DNA from: Billgrantia saliphila
GTDB taxonomy: Bacteria > Pseudomonadota > Gammaproteobacteria > Pseudomonadales > Halomonadaceae
Direction of reading: 5' to 3'
NCBI RefSeq assembly: GCF_002930105.1
Contig: NZ_PJRN01000012.1
Location: 1-64,000 of the forward strand
Length of the DNA stretch: 64,000 nt
The notes under the pieces were generated by a model that was given only the letters and a program-made list of their open reading frames with translations, ran no database searches and was not told where the DNA came from. The translations under genes and the position numbers were made by a program. Positions 36,549 through 45,367 of this stretch are shown piece by piece; positions within the stretch are counted from its first letter, which is position 1, and each line of letters starts with the position of its first letter.

Positions 36549-36565
36549 GTTGCCGAAAAGGCAAC
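36549..36565. promoter_or_regulatory. LysR-type operator between NCS2 and LysR genes
   Basis: GTTGCC-GAAAA-GGCAAC is a perfect dyad with 6-bp arms containing T-N11-A, the LysR consensus geometry. It sits 27 bases before the LysR start and 90 bases before the permease start, in the shared divergent promoter region. Confidence 0.6.
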
Positions 36566-36591
36566 GGTCCGCCTGCTCTGGATGATTTGCT

Positions 36592-37536
36592 ATGCAGTTA
36601 CTGCTGACCTCCCTGCGCTATTTCGAGGAAGTCGCCCGCCAGGGGTCGCTGCGCAAGGCGGCGGAACGGCTTCACGTTGCCGCCTCGGCGGTCAACCGCC
36701 AGATTCTCAAGCTCGAGGGCGAACTCGGCGTGCCGCTATTCGAGCGCCTGCCCCGGGGGCTGCGGCTGTCACCGGCGGGGGAGCTGATGCTCTATCAGAT
36801 TCGCCAATGGCAGCGCGACGAGCGCCAGATGCTGGAGACTCTGGGCGACATTCGCGGCACTGGCTGCGCCGAGGTTCGAATCGCCACCATCGAGTCGCTG
36901 ACTGACCAGCTGTTGCCGACCCTGTTGCGAGGCTTCAAAGAGCGCTTTCCCAGGGTGCGTTTCGTGCTGACCACCGGCCTGACCGAGACGATCCTGGAGC
37001 AGGTCGCCACCGGCGAGGCCGATATCGGCATCTGTATGAACCCACCGGTGACGCGGCGGATTCGTTTCGATCAGGCGGTCGAGCTGGGCTTCGGCGCGGT
37101 GATGGCGCCATCGCATCCGCTGGCCGAGAAGGAGACGGTGCGCCTGCGTGACTGCCGTCACTACCCGGCAATTTTACCTAGCGCCGAGATGTTTCACGGC
37201 TCGACCCTAGAGCGGACACTTGCCCACTCGGACATCGACCTCACGCCACTGGCCGGCTGCAACCGAATCTTGACGATCAAGTCGCTGGCGCGGGCCAGGT
37301 TGGGGGTAGCCTTTCTCAATAAGCTCGATATCGCCCGTGAGCTGGAGCATGGGGAGTTGGTATTCAAGCCGCTGCAAGATCGGAACATCGCCAAGGCGCA
37401 GCTGGTGTTGTGCAGCGCCGCCGAGCGTTCGCTGCCGTTGGCGGTGGCGGTGCTGGCGGAGGAGTTGCGGGAGGCGCTGCTCGGTATCGAGCCCAAGGAT
37501 GATGGCGATATTCCGAGGGCGCCGGGGGATGCGTAA
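36592..37536 (+). CDS. LysR family regulator of the NCS2 operon
   Basis: A 314-residue LysR protein: N-terminal winged helix with SLRYFEEVARQGSLRKAAERL and ASAVNRQILKLEGELGVPLF, then a complete ligand-binding domain. It is divergent from the NCS2-amidohydrolase-TauE operon and has a palindrome with T-N11-A spacing between the two starts, so it most likely controls that operon. The inducer may be the nucleobase substrate or a breakdown product. Confidence 0.9.
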   Translation: MQLLLTSLRYFEEVARQGSLRKAAERLHVAASAVNRQILKLEGELGVPLFERLPRGLRLSPAGELMLYQIRQWQRDERQMLETLGDIRGTGCAEVRIATIESLTDQLLPTLLRGFKERFPRVRFVLTTGLTETILEQVATGEADIGICMNPPVTRRIRFDQAVELGFGAVMAPSHPLAEKETVRLRDCRHYPAILPSAEMFHGSTLERTLAHSDIDLTPLAGCNRILTIKSLARARLGVAFLNKLDIARELEHGELVFKPLQDRNIAKAQLVLCSAAERSLPLAVAVLAEELREALLGIEPKDDGDIPRAPGDA

Positions 37537-37541
37537 ACGCA

Positions 37542-37569
37542 AACGCCCGCGGCCATGGCCGCGGGCGTT
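37542..37569. terminator. bidirectional terminator between LysR and fbpA
   Basis: AACGCCCGCGGCC and GGCCGCGGGCGTT form a perfect 13-bp stem separated by two bases, placed between the two converging stop codons. An A-rich stretch lies on its left and TTC on its right. Confidence 0.75.
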
Positions 37570-37588
37570 CTCTCGCAGGAAGTAGCGC

Positions 37589-38614
37589 TTAGCGCCAGCC
37601 GACGCGATCGAAGATACGAATCGCTTCCGGGTTGTTCTCGCCCAGGATGCTGACGTTGAGGTCGTCCTTCTTGAACTCACCCCACGACTCCAGCGTCTCG
37701 CTCATCTTCACGCCTTCCACGACCGGGAACTCGTAGTTGCCGGCGGCAAAGATTTCCTGGGCCTCGTCGGAAGCCAGGAACTCGAGGAAGCGGATGGCGT
37801 TCTCGCGGTTGGGCGCGCCTTCGACCACACCGGCGCCGCCGACGTTGACATGAGTGCCGCGGTCGTCCTGGTTGGGGAACAGGATGTCCACCTTCTCGGC
37901 CACTTCGCGTTCGGCGGCATCCTCGGACTCGAGCAGGCGCACGTAGTAGTAGTGGTTGGCCACGGCCAGGTCGCACTCACCGGCAGCCACTGCCTTGATC
38001 TGATCGGTGTCACCGCCCTCGGGATCGCGCGCCATGTTGTCGACGATGCCCTGGGCCCACTCCTCGGCAGCCTCGGCACCGTGGTGCTCGATCATCGAAG
38101 CCAGCAGCGACTGGTTGTAGATGTTGTTCGAGGAGCGAATGCAGACTTCACCCTCGAAGCGCGGATCGGCCAGATCCTCGTAGGAGGTGATCTCGCTGGG
38201 GTCGATGTTCTCGGGATTGTAAACGATCGCCCGGACGCGCTGGCTGAAGCCGAACCACTTGCCTTCCGGATGGCGCATGGCCTCGGGCAGGCGCTCGTCG
38301 AGCACATCGGATTCGACGCTCTGGAAGATGCCGTCCTGCTCGGCGCGCCAAAGGCGACCGGCGTCGACGGTGATCATCACATCGGCGGGGCTGGCCACGC
38401 CTTCGCGCTGGATACGCTCGATCAGCTGGTCGGACTCGCCCTCCAGCAGATTGACCTCGATGCCGGTCTGCTCGGTGAAGGCCTGATAGAGCGCCTCATC
38501 CGAGTCGTAGTGGCGGGCCGAGTAGAGATTGACCTCTTCTGCCGCCGAGGCAGCGAAAGCCGAGCCGGCCAGTACGGCGGCGAAGGGAACGGTGAGACGA
38601 TGGCGTGGGTTCAT
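37589..38614 (-). CDS. fbpA: Fe(III) ABC transporter substrate-binding protein
   Basis: A 341-residue periplasmic binding protein with signal peptide (cleavage near ASAAEE, about 24). It begins VNLYSARHYDSDEALYQAF, the FutA/FbpA pattern, and has the FbpA-type NHYYYVRLL tyrosines that bind ferric iron, with YTAVY-like region replaced by IVYNPENID. It carries iron to the FbpB/FbpC importer. A possible Fur site lies upstream. The two partner genes are not in the same operon. Confidence 0.92.
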   Translation of the reverse strand: MNPRHRLTVPFAAVLAGSAFAASAAEEVNLYSARHYDSDEALYQAFTEQTGIEVNLLEGESDQLIERIQREGVASPADVMITVDAGRLWRAEQDGIFQSVESDVLDERLPEAMRHPEGKWFGFSQRVRAIVYNPENIDPSEITSYEDLADPRFEGEVCIRSSNNIYNQSLLASMIEHHGAEAAEEWAQGIVDNMARDPEGGDTDQIKAVAAGECDLAVANHYYYVRLLESEDAAEREVAEKVDILFPNQDDRGTHVNVGGAGVVEGAPNRENAIRFLEFLASDEAQEIFAAGNYEFPVVEGVKMSETLESWGEFKKDDLNVSILGENNPEAIRIFDRVGWR

Positions 38615-38651
38615 GGGCTACCTCGTTGACCTTGCGGGGCAAGGTTTTGTC

Positions 38652-38672
38652 ATTGAATGAGAATACGTTGTA
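38652..38672. promoter_or_regulatory. possible Fur box between fbpA and fbpC
   Basis: ATTGAATGAGAATACGTTGT contains the AATGAGAAT core often seen in Fur boxes and lies about 40 bases upstream of fbpA. The second half matches the 19-bp consensus poorly. Confidence 0.3.
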
Positions 38673-38875
38673 TTAAAGTGATCGCTATTGAAGCGCTTTG
38701 CCGTGGGGGCGTCAAGCATCCCGCGCGGTACGGCGAAGAACGGCGAGCCGGTGCCATGACCCCGGGCAAACAAATGTGGAGAAGATGGCAAATGCGAGGA
38801 GATTCCAAACGTATTTGCTGGACATTTCGAGTAGGATGAGTAAAGCCAACCCTCTTTTTCAAGTCGCTTTTTTCT

Positions 38876-40006
38876 ATGACTAGCCAATTGAAGCCAATGG
38901 ACGCCGGAACGATCGCCTACCGTCAGGCTACCGCGCTGACCATGGAAGGGGTTCACCACACCTTCGGCAATCAACCCGCCGTGCGGGGCGTCGATCTCGA
39001 GATCGCTCCCGGCGAGGTGGTCTGCCTGCTGGGGCCGTCCGGCTGTGGCAAGACCACCCTGCTGCGCATCGCCGCCGGGCTCGAAGTCCTTCAGCGTGGG
39101 CGCGTGACTCTCGATGGCGGGGAGATTGCCGTTCCCAAGGGGCGTCACGTGCCCCCGGAAAAACGCAATGTCGGTCTGGCATTTCAGGACTCGGCGCTGT
39201 TTCCGCATCTCACGGTGCTAGAGAACGTCACCTTCGGCCTCAAGGGGCAGCCCGCGCGGCAACGCCGCGAACGGGCCATGGCGCTACTCGAACAGCTGGG
39301 CATGGCGGCTTATGCCGAGAACTACCCGCACATGCTCTCGGGTGGGCAGCAGCAGCGCGTGGCGCTGGCCCGGGCGCTGGCACCGGCGCCGCAGCTGATG
39401 CTGCTCGACGAGCCTTTCTCGAGCCTCGACGCGCGCCTGCGCGATCGCATTCGCGACGACACGCTGCACGTGCTGAAGAAGGTAGGCGCGGCGACGCTGC
39501 TAGTCACGCACGATCCCGAGGAAGCGATGTTCATGGCCGATCGCATCGCCCTGATGCGGGAAGGCAGCATCGTGCAGGTGGGTACCCCGAGGGAACTCTA
39601 CTGCGCCCCCTGCGATCCCTTCGTGGTGGCCTTCTTCGGCGAGGTCAACGAACTCCAGGGCGTGGTACGAGGCGGGCGGGTGCAGACCCCGGTGGGACCG
39701 GTCGAGGCCGGCTGGCTACCCGAGGGCAGCCAGGCGCTGGTCATGATCCGCCCCGAGGCGCTGCGCATCACCGAGCACTTCGACCCCGCCCCCGAGCATC
39801 GCTACAGCCATGTGATCATGGCCAAGCTGCTGGGCCGCAGCAGCTTGCTGCATATCTGCGCCCATGGTGAGGATGGCCGCGAGGCTCACTTGCATGCGCG
39901 CGTGCCCGGCGTGTTCCTGCCCGCCGAGGGCCAGCGGGTCGATATCCATCTCGACCTGTCGCAAGTCTTCGTCTTTCCGTCAGCGGCTGCCGGAACCGGG
40001 CCGTGA
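38876..40006 (+). CDS. fbpC: Fe(III) ABC transporter ATP-binding protein
   Basis: A 376-residue ABC ATPase: Walker A GPSGCGKT at 53-60, signature LSGGQQQRVALARAL near 152, Walker B LMLLDEPFSSLD, switch histidine in VTHDPEEA, and a C-terminal TOBE-type domain (about 290-370). The order and spacing fit FbpC/FutC-type ferric importers. The ATG at 38876 has no clear ribosome site; ATGs at 38897 or 38942 are alternatives. It reads toward fbpB and overlaps its end by 27 bases. Confidence 0.9.
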   Translation: MTSQLKPMDAGTIAYRQATALTMEGVHHTFGNQPAVRGVDLEIAPGEVVCLLGPSGCGKTTLLRIAAGLEVLQRGRVTLDGGEIAVPKGRHVPPEKRNVGLAFQDSALFPHLTVLENVTFGLKGQPARQRRERAMALLEQLGMAAYAENYPHMLSGGQQQRVALARALAPAPQLMLLDEPFSSLDARLRDRIRDDTLHVLKKVGAATLLVTHDPEEAMFMADRIALMREGSIVQVGTPRELYCAPCDPFVVAFFGEVNELQGVVRGGRVQTPVGPVEAGWLPEGSQALVMIRPEALRITEHFDPAPEHRYSHVIMAKLLGRSSLLHICAHGEDGREAHLHARVPGVFLPAEGQRVDIHLDLSQVFVFPSAAAGTGP

Positions 40007-41668
40007 GCGGCGCATCGCCAAGCTGAGCAGAACCACGGGAACGATGCCGACGACGACGATGGCCAGTGATGCCGTCGAGGCCTCGGCGAGGCGCTCGTCG
40101 GAGGCCAGGCTGTAGGCGCGCACCGCCAAGGTATCGAAGTTGAACGGGCGCAGGATGACCGTCGCCGGCAGCTCCTTCATCACATCGACGAACACCAGGA
40201 TACCCGCCGCCATCAGGCTGCCACGCATGATCGGGGTGTGGATACGCTTGAGCGTGCCGGCCGGAGACTGGCCCAGGGTGCGTGACGCGGCGTCCATGCT
40301 CGGTGTCACCTTGCCCAGGCTCGCCTCCACCGTATTGAAGGAGACGGCCAGGAAACGCACCACATAGGCGTAGATCAGGATGAACGCCGAGCCGCTGAAG
40401 ACCAGCCCCAGGACCTTGCCATAGTGCGCGTGCAGCCAGCTGTTGAGCGTGCTGTCGAGCCAGGCGAAGGGAATCAGGATGCCCACGGCGACCACCGAGC
40501 CGGGTATGGCATAGCCCATGGCGGCGATACGCGTGGCAAAGCGAATCGGGGGGCTGTCGTGCAGTCTTACCCCGTAGCTGAGCAGCACGGCGAGCCCCAC
40601 GGCGATCGCCGCGGCGATGGTGGCCAGCGTCAGGCTATTCCAGGCGAACTCCAGGAAACGGATGCCGAACAGGGCGTCACCCTTGGCCATGGCCATATGA
40701 GCCAGCAAGCCGCAGGGAAGCACGAAGCCGATCAGCACTGGCAGGGCGCAGGCGAGCAGGGCGCCGGCGGCACGCCAGCCGTGCAGGCGATACTCAGGCA
40801 GCTGCTGGTAGCGGTTGGTGGTGTGGAAATACTTGCGCTTGCCGCGCGACCAGCGTTCCAGCAGTACCAGGGCAATGACGAAGAGCAGCAGACAGGCTGC
40901 GAGCTGGGCCGCGGCGACCTGCTCGCCCAGGCCGAACCAGGTGCGATAGATGCCGGTGGTGAAAGTGTCCACGCCGAAGAATTGCACCGCGCCGAACTCG
41001 TTCAGCGTTTCCATCAATACCAGCGAGACGCCACCGACGATGGCTGGGCGGGCGAGCGGCACGGCCACGCTGCCGAACAGGCGCCAGGGGCCGCGGCCCA
41101 GGGTGCGGCCCACGTCCAGCACGCATACCGATTGCTCGAGGAAGGCCGCACGCGCCAGCAGGTAGACGTAGGGGTAGAGCACCAGCGTGATCAGCGTGGC
41201 CGCACCACCCAGCGAGCGTATGTTGGGGAAATAGTAGTCGCCGTGGCTCCAGCCGAAGAGTTCTCTAAGCCAGCTCTGCAATGGGCCCGCGAACTGCAGG
41301 AAATCGGTATAGGCGTAGGCGATCACGTAGGTGGGCACCGCCAGCGGCAGCAACAGCGCCCATTCGAACAGCCGCCGCCCGGGGAAGCGGCACATCACCA
41401 CCAGCCAGGCCGTACCGGTGCCGATCACCATGGTGCCGAGTCCTACCGTAACGGCGAGAATGAAGGTATTGCTCAGGTAGCGGCTCAATACGGTGCTGGC
41501 CAGATGCTGCCAGACGCCTTGGGTAGGCATGAAGACATGAGCGAGGATGGCGATGACCGGCAGCGCCACGAACAGGGCGATGGCAAGGATCAGCAGGGTC
41601 CAGGGGTTCAGGCGATGCGAAAGCCGGCGCGTCACGTCGGACAGGCCGGCAGCGGCAGATCGGAACAA
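39980..41668 (-). CDS. fbpB: Fe(III) ABC transporter permease
   Basis: A 562-residue fused permease with about 12 membrane segments, matching FbpB/SfuB. Two EAA-type cytoplasmic loops are expected; LLARAAFLEQSVCVLDVGRT and EASLGKVTPSMDAASRTLG are their visible cores. The gene reads toward fbpC and overlaps it tail to tail by 27 bases. Coupling with FbpA and FbpC is inferred from family and proximity. Confidence 0.92.
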   Translation of the reverse strand: MFRSAAAGLSDVTRRLSHRLNPWTLLILAIALFVALPVIAILAHVFMPTQGVWQHLASTVLSRYLSNTFILAVTVGLGTMVIGTGTAWLVVMCRFPGRRLFEWALLLPLAVPTYVIAYAYTDFLQFAGPLQSWLRELFGWSHGDYYFPNIRSLGGAATLITLVLYPYVYLLARAAFLEQSVCVLDVGRTLGRGPWRLFGSVAVPLARPAIVGGVSLVLMETLNEFGAVQFFGVDTFTTGIYRTWFGLGEQVAAAQLAACLLLFVIALVLLERWSRGKRKYFHTTNRYQQLPEYRLHGWRAAGALLACALPVLIGFVLPCGLLAHMAMAKGDALFGIRFLEFAWNSLTLATIAAAIAVGLAVLLSYGVRLHDSPPIRFATRIAAMGYAIPGSVVAVGILIPFAWLDSTLNSWLHAHYGKVLGLVFSGSAFILIYAYVVRFLAVSFNTVEASLGKVTPSMDAASRTLGQSPAGTLKRIHTPIMRGSLMAAGILVFVDVMKELPATVILRPFNFDTLAVRAYSLASDERLAEASTASLAIVVVGIVPVVLLSLAMRRSRPGSGSR

Positions 41669-41790
41669 GCGGGGACTCCCTTCACTGGCCCGGCTCGCGG
41701 AAGCAAAGAATGCGAGGTGGTAACGTCTGCGAATGATACCAGTCTGGGCTCGCTACTGCAGCCGGGTGTGCCTGACCGAGGTCAAGGCAA

Positions 41791-41818
41791 GGCGCCCGTA
41801 TCCTGGGATACGGGCGCC
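41791..41818. terminator. inverted repeat after dctM
   Basis: GGCGCCCGTATCC and GGATACGGGCGCC form a perfect 13-bp stem with a two-base centre, 14 bases beyond the dctM stop. The T run on the minus strand is short, so it may act as a terminator or RNA-stabilising end. Confidence 0.65.
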
Positions 41819-41831
41819 GTTCGAGGGGGAG

Positions 41832-43160
41832 TCAGTAACCCAGCAGTACCGACGGCAGTCCCGTCACCAGCACCGGGAAGAAGGCCATCAGCACGCAGGC
41901 CAGCACGATCAATGCCACGAAGGGGATCACCGCCCGGTAGAGGTCGAGGGTCTCGACCCCCGGCGGTGAGACGCCTTTCAGATAGAACAGCGCATAGCCG
42001 AACGGCGGCGTGAGGAAGGAGGTCTGTAGCACCACCGCCACCATCACCACGAACCACAGCACGTCGACGCCCATGTCGGCGACGATCGGCAGCATGATCG
42101 GGAAGCTCAGCAGCACGATGCCGGTCCAGTCCAGGAACATGCCCAGGATGAATACCAGGAAAAACATCAGGATCAGCGCGCCGATGGTGCCGCCGGGCAT
42201 GGCCATGACCACCTCGTGGATCACCTGCATGCCGCCGCCCCGTGAAAAGACGCCGGTGAACGCGGTAGCGCCCACCAGCACCAGCATCACCATGGTGGTG
42301 GTCTTGCTGGCATCGATCAGGGTGCGGTAGCAGGTCGAGAGCTTGCGGTCGCCGAAGATCAGAAACAGCACGAAGGCGATGAACACCCCGATGGCAGAAG
42401 CCTCGGTGGCCGTCGCGATACCGGTGAACAGCGACCCCAGCACGCCGAGAATCAGGGCCATCGGCGGCAGCACGTACTTGGCCAGCATGATCAGCAGCTC
42501 CCGGGTGGAGACGTCGGCGCGCTCCTCCGCCGGCACCGGCGGCCCGTAGCTCGGCTTGAAGTAGCAGATCAGCAGCACGTAGAGGGCGTACATCACGCCG
42601 AGCATCACGCCCGGCACCAGTGCGCCGGCAAACAGCGCCCCCACCGAGACCGGCGAATAGCTCGCCATCAGGATCAGCATGATGCTCGGCGGAATCAGGA
42701 TGCCCAGGCAGCCGCTGGCCATGATCACCCCGGTGCTGAGCTCCTTGTTATAGGAGTACTTGAGCATCGGCACCAGCGCGATCATGCCCATCACGGCAAT
42801 GGAGGCGCCGACGATGCCGGTGGTCGCGGCGAGCAGCACCGAGACGATGACCACGGTCAGCGCCAGGCCACCTCGCAGGTTGGCCAATAGCAGGCGCATC
42901 GACTCGAACATCTTCTCGGTGACGCCCGAGTCGTTGAGAAAGCGCGCCATCAGCACGAACAGCGGAATCGCCACCAGGACGTAGTTGTCCATGGCATTGC
43001 CGTAGATGTTGTTGATCAGGGTGCCGAGCACCTTGGTGCCGGGGCCGAGCACAGCCCCCAACACGGCGACGCCACCCAGCACGAAGGCCAGCGGGTGGCC
43101 CATGAACAGGCCGACGAGCAGGCCGCCGAACATGAACAGGGTGAGCATCTCGGGGCTCAT
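41832..43160 (-). CDS. dctM: TRAP transporter large permease
   Basis: A 442-residue DctM-type membrane protein with about 12 helices. Family blocks include GHPLAFVLGGVAVL, the central GIVGASIAVMGMIALVPML and PPSIMLILMASYSPVSVGALF. It forms the ion-coupled channel together with the small permease. Its ATG overlaps the dctQ stop (ATGA), and the gene ends at a strong inverted repeat. Confidence 0.94.
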   Translation of the reverse strand: MSPEMLTLFMFGGLLVGLFMGHPLAFVLGGVAVLGAVLGPGTKVLGTLINNIYGNAMDNYVLVAIPLFVLMARFLNDSGVTEKMFESMRLLLANLRGGLALTVVIVSVLLAATTGIVGASIAVMGMIALVPMLKYSYNKELSTGVIMASGCLGILIPPSIMLILMASYSPVSVGALFAGALVPGVMLGVMYALYVLLICYFKPSYGPPVPAEERADVSTRELLIMLAKYVLPPMALILGVLGSLFTGIATATEASAIGVFIAFVLFLIFGDRKLSTCYRTLIDASKTTTMVMLVLVGATAFTGVFSRGGGMQVIHEVVMAMPGGTIGALILMFFLVFILGMFLDWTGIVLLSFPIMLPIVADMGVDVLWFVVMVAVVLQTSFLTPPFGYALFYLKGVSPPGVETLDLYRAVIPFVALIVLACVLMAFFPVLVTGLPSVLLGY

Positions 43161-43660
43161 GCGGCCTCCTTCTTGTTCAGTTCCTGTACGGCACGGATCA
43201 CGATGGCGACGGCCTGCAGGAGGATCAGTACGGCAGTAACGACGATAACCGCCTTCACCGGGTAGACGGGGAGCGCCACCATGCCGTAGGTGGTCTCGCC
43301 GCGGCTGAAGGAGCGTGCGAAGAAGCTCCAGCCGTAGGTGAGCAGCATCCAGATGAACGGAATGAAGAAGATCAGGTAGCCGAGGATTTCGAGAGCGGCC
43401 TGCTTGCGTCGCGACAGCAGGCGCTTGAGCACGTCGACCTCGACGTGGGCATGATGGCGCAACGCGTAGGCCGCCATCAGCATGAAGTGGGCGCCGAACA
43501 GCATCTTGGTGACGTCGAAGGCCCAGTCGCTGGGACGCCCAATGAAGAAGCGCATGGCGATGTCGTAGATCACGATCAGGGTGATCACGGCGAGCAGCGG
43601 GGCGATCAGGCGTCCGAACCCCTCGTTGAGGGCATCGATGGCCCTGGCAATGGCAGTCAT
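43157..43660 (-). CDS. dctQ: TRAP transporter small permease
   Basis: A 167-residue four-helix DctQ-type subunit: N-terminal INxIxR-like AIDALNEGFGRLIAPLLAVI, then IGRPSDWAFDVTKMLFGAHF, a helix with HAHVEVDVL and a final helix near 130-155. HVEVDVL is typical of the family. It couples with dctM by overlapping stop and start. Together with dctP it forms one TRAP importer. Confidence 0.92.
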   Translation of the reverse strand: MTAIARAIDALNEGFGRLIAPLLAVITLIVIYDIAMRFFIGRPSDWAFDVTKMLFGAHFMLMAAYALRHHAHVEVDVLKRLLSRRKQAALEILGYLIFFIPFIWMLLTYGWSFFARSFSRGETTYGMVALPVYPVKAVIVVTAVLILLQAVAIVIRAVQELNKKEAA

Positions 43661-43726
43661 GGTGAGGATCTCGGATTCGGTCGGATCAAGCGCGGGTCGT
43701 GGGGTGTCGTAATGAAGCTCGATCGA

Positions 43727-43751
43727 GGGTGGGTCCGTTCAGGACCCACCC
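43727..43751 (-). promoter_or_regulatory. intercistronic hairpin between dctP and dctQ
   Basis: GGGTGGGTCC and GGACCCACCC form a perfect 10-bp stem with a five-base loop, immediately after the dctP stop. Such hairpins after a binding-protein gene commonly stabilise the upstream mRNA or partly terminate, giving more binding protein than permease. Confidence 0.7.
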
Positions 43752-43759
43752 CGACCCGC

Positions 43760-44869
43760 CTACTGGTTCATGCAGGATTCGATTTCCTCCAGCGAAGGAA
43801 GGTCGTCGGTAACGCGGCTCATATTGTAGGGCACGGAGATGTCGCGCCAGTTAGCATAATGCTCCATATAGCTGATCATGGAGTGGTAAATCTTGGCGTG
43901 CATTGGATCTTCACAGGCGCCCTGGATGATGACCTCGTTGGTGATGCGCTGGATCTCGGCCAGGTCTTCCTCGGACAGCTGGTTGATCTCGGTGCCATCC
44001 TCCAGGAACTTCACCGTGCCGTCGGTGGACTCGCGCTCCGACCAAGCCAGCGACCAGGCCATGGTGGCTTCGGCAGCGATCTTAAGCTTTTCCTGAGTCT
44101 CCTCGGAAAGCGCGTCCCAGGCATCCTTGTTGATCATCACGCCGAACACGCTGGCGGACTGGTGCCAGCCCGGTACGGACCAGTAGTCGGCGACCTCGGC
44201 GAAGCCGGCGTTGTAATCGACTCCCGGGGTCGAGAACTCGGCGCCGTCCACCACGCCGCGTTCGATAGCCTGATAGATCTCGCCGCCCGCCAGGGTGACC
44301 TGGGAGCCGCCCAACTGCTCGAGGACCCGGCCCTGATCGCGGCCGGAAAGGCGTAGGCGCTTGCCTTCCAGGTCGGCCAGACTCTCGATCGGGGTGCCAC
44401 CGCGGAAACCAGATTCATTGTTGGTGATGCCGTAGGGCAGGTAGACCATGTTGTACTGGCCGTAGACCTCCTGATAGAGATCCCAGCCGCCCCACTGCAT
44501 GATCCAGTTGAGGTAGTCCACCCCGTTGAACAGGCTGGTGGTGGTTGCAAGCGGCGAAAAGGCGGGCGAGCGGCCGGCCCAGTAGCCGGGCCAGTCGCCT
44601 GCGGCCTCGATGCTGCCGGTCTCGGTGGCGTCGAAGACCTCGGTGCCAGGCATCAGCGTGCCGCCGGCGCGGAATTCGATCTGCAACTCGTCGCCAGCCA
44701 GCTTGTTGACCAGTTCCGCCCAGTGGCGGTCGATCTCGATCAGGTCCAGGTTATCCGGCCAGGTCGTGGTCATGGTCCACTGTTCCTGGGCCTGGGCGGA
44801 GGAGGCGAAGGTGGCCAGGGCAATGCCGGCTGCCAGGCCGCTCAGCGCGAATTGAGCCTTTCTCTTCAT
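43760..44869 (-). CDS. dctP: TRAP transporter substrate-binding protein
   Basis: A 369-residue DctP-type binding protein with signal peptide cleaved near SSAQAQE (about 28). Conserved arginine-bearing stretch LRLSGRDQGRVLEQLGG and GGEIYQAIERGVVDGAEFS are visible. The GGEIYQAIERG and following sequence resemble TakP, which binds 2-oxo acids, more than DctP for C4-dicarboxylates, so a keto acid or related carboxylate is the likely ligand. The start at 44869 is chosen because the signal peptide begins there. Confidence 0.9.
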   Translation of the reverse strand: MKRKAQFALSGLAAGIALATFASSAQAQEQWTMTTTWPDNLDLIEIDRHWAELVNKLAGDELQIEFRAGGTLMPGTEVFDATETGSIEAAGDWPGYWAGRSPAFSPLATTTSLFNGVDYLNWIMQWGGWDLYQEVYGQYNMVYLPYGITNNESGFRGGTPIESLADLEGKRLRLSGRDQGRVLEQLGGSQVTLAGGEIYQAIERGVVDGAEFSTPGVDYNAGFAEVADYWSVPGWHQSASVFGVMINKDAWDALSEETQEKLKIAAEATMAWSLAWSERESTDGTVKFLEDGTEINQLSEEDLAEIQRITNEVIIQGACEDPMHAKIYHSMISYMEHYANWRDISVPYNMSRVTDDLPSLEEIESCMNQ

Positions 44870-45367
44870 GTCGTGCTCCCTATGGGTCTTGTTGTCATGC
44901 CGCGATACGGGATCATCCTGTCGAGCGGGCGCGCCTCGGCGCGACAACGGCCTGCGGTGAGCCGCCCGACACTTTGGACAAGCTAGCATGTTGATGCAGC
45001 AGGAATCGATAGCCCGCTCGGCTTAGCGTAGCGGCTGGGAGAGCGTCGTGTCGGTTATCGACAACGCTTAATTAAGAAATTGAACATCAAGGATGTGGCT
45101 GTAATGCAAGGTAATCTGTGAGAGGCGAAGGATTCGCCACTGGCCAGCAAGGGGAGCCTGAGGCAATACCAAAGTCTTAAGATCATTGTGCCGGAGCACC
45201 TTCTCGACCGCTCTCGGGCCCGGCGCCTGCCATGGGTGCCACCAAGGGCACCGGGCACTGCAACCGGGAGCTTGCTATTGCAGGTTACATTGAGTGTGCC
45301 GTGTGCTCGCGACATCATGACCCATGGGCATGACACGCGCACCCCGCCGGGTGAACAGGAGAAATAA
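44870..45367. other. intergenic region between dctP and tmcA
   Basis: These 498 bases separate divergent dctP and tmcA starts. There is no convincing gene. The middle is AT-richer (around 45068-45110), which fits promoters. Small hairpins are present at 45124-45138 (GGCGAA/TTCGCC) and 45235-45252 (GGTGCC/GGCACC); their role is unknown. Confidence 0.5.

Noticed and set aside
40424..42013. 529-codon open frame antisense to fbpB and dctM
   Set aside because: It runs across two unrelated genes and their terminator; its product is low-complexity and has no ribosome site.
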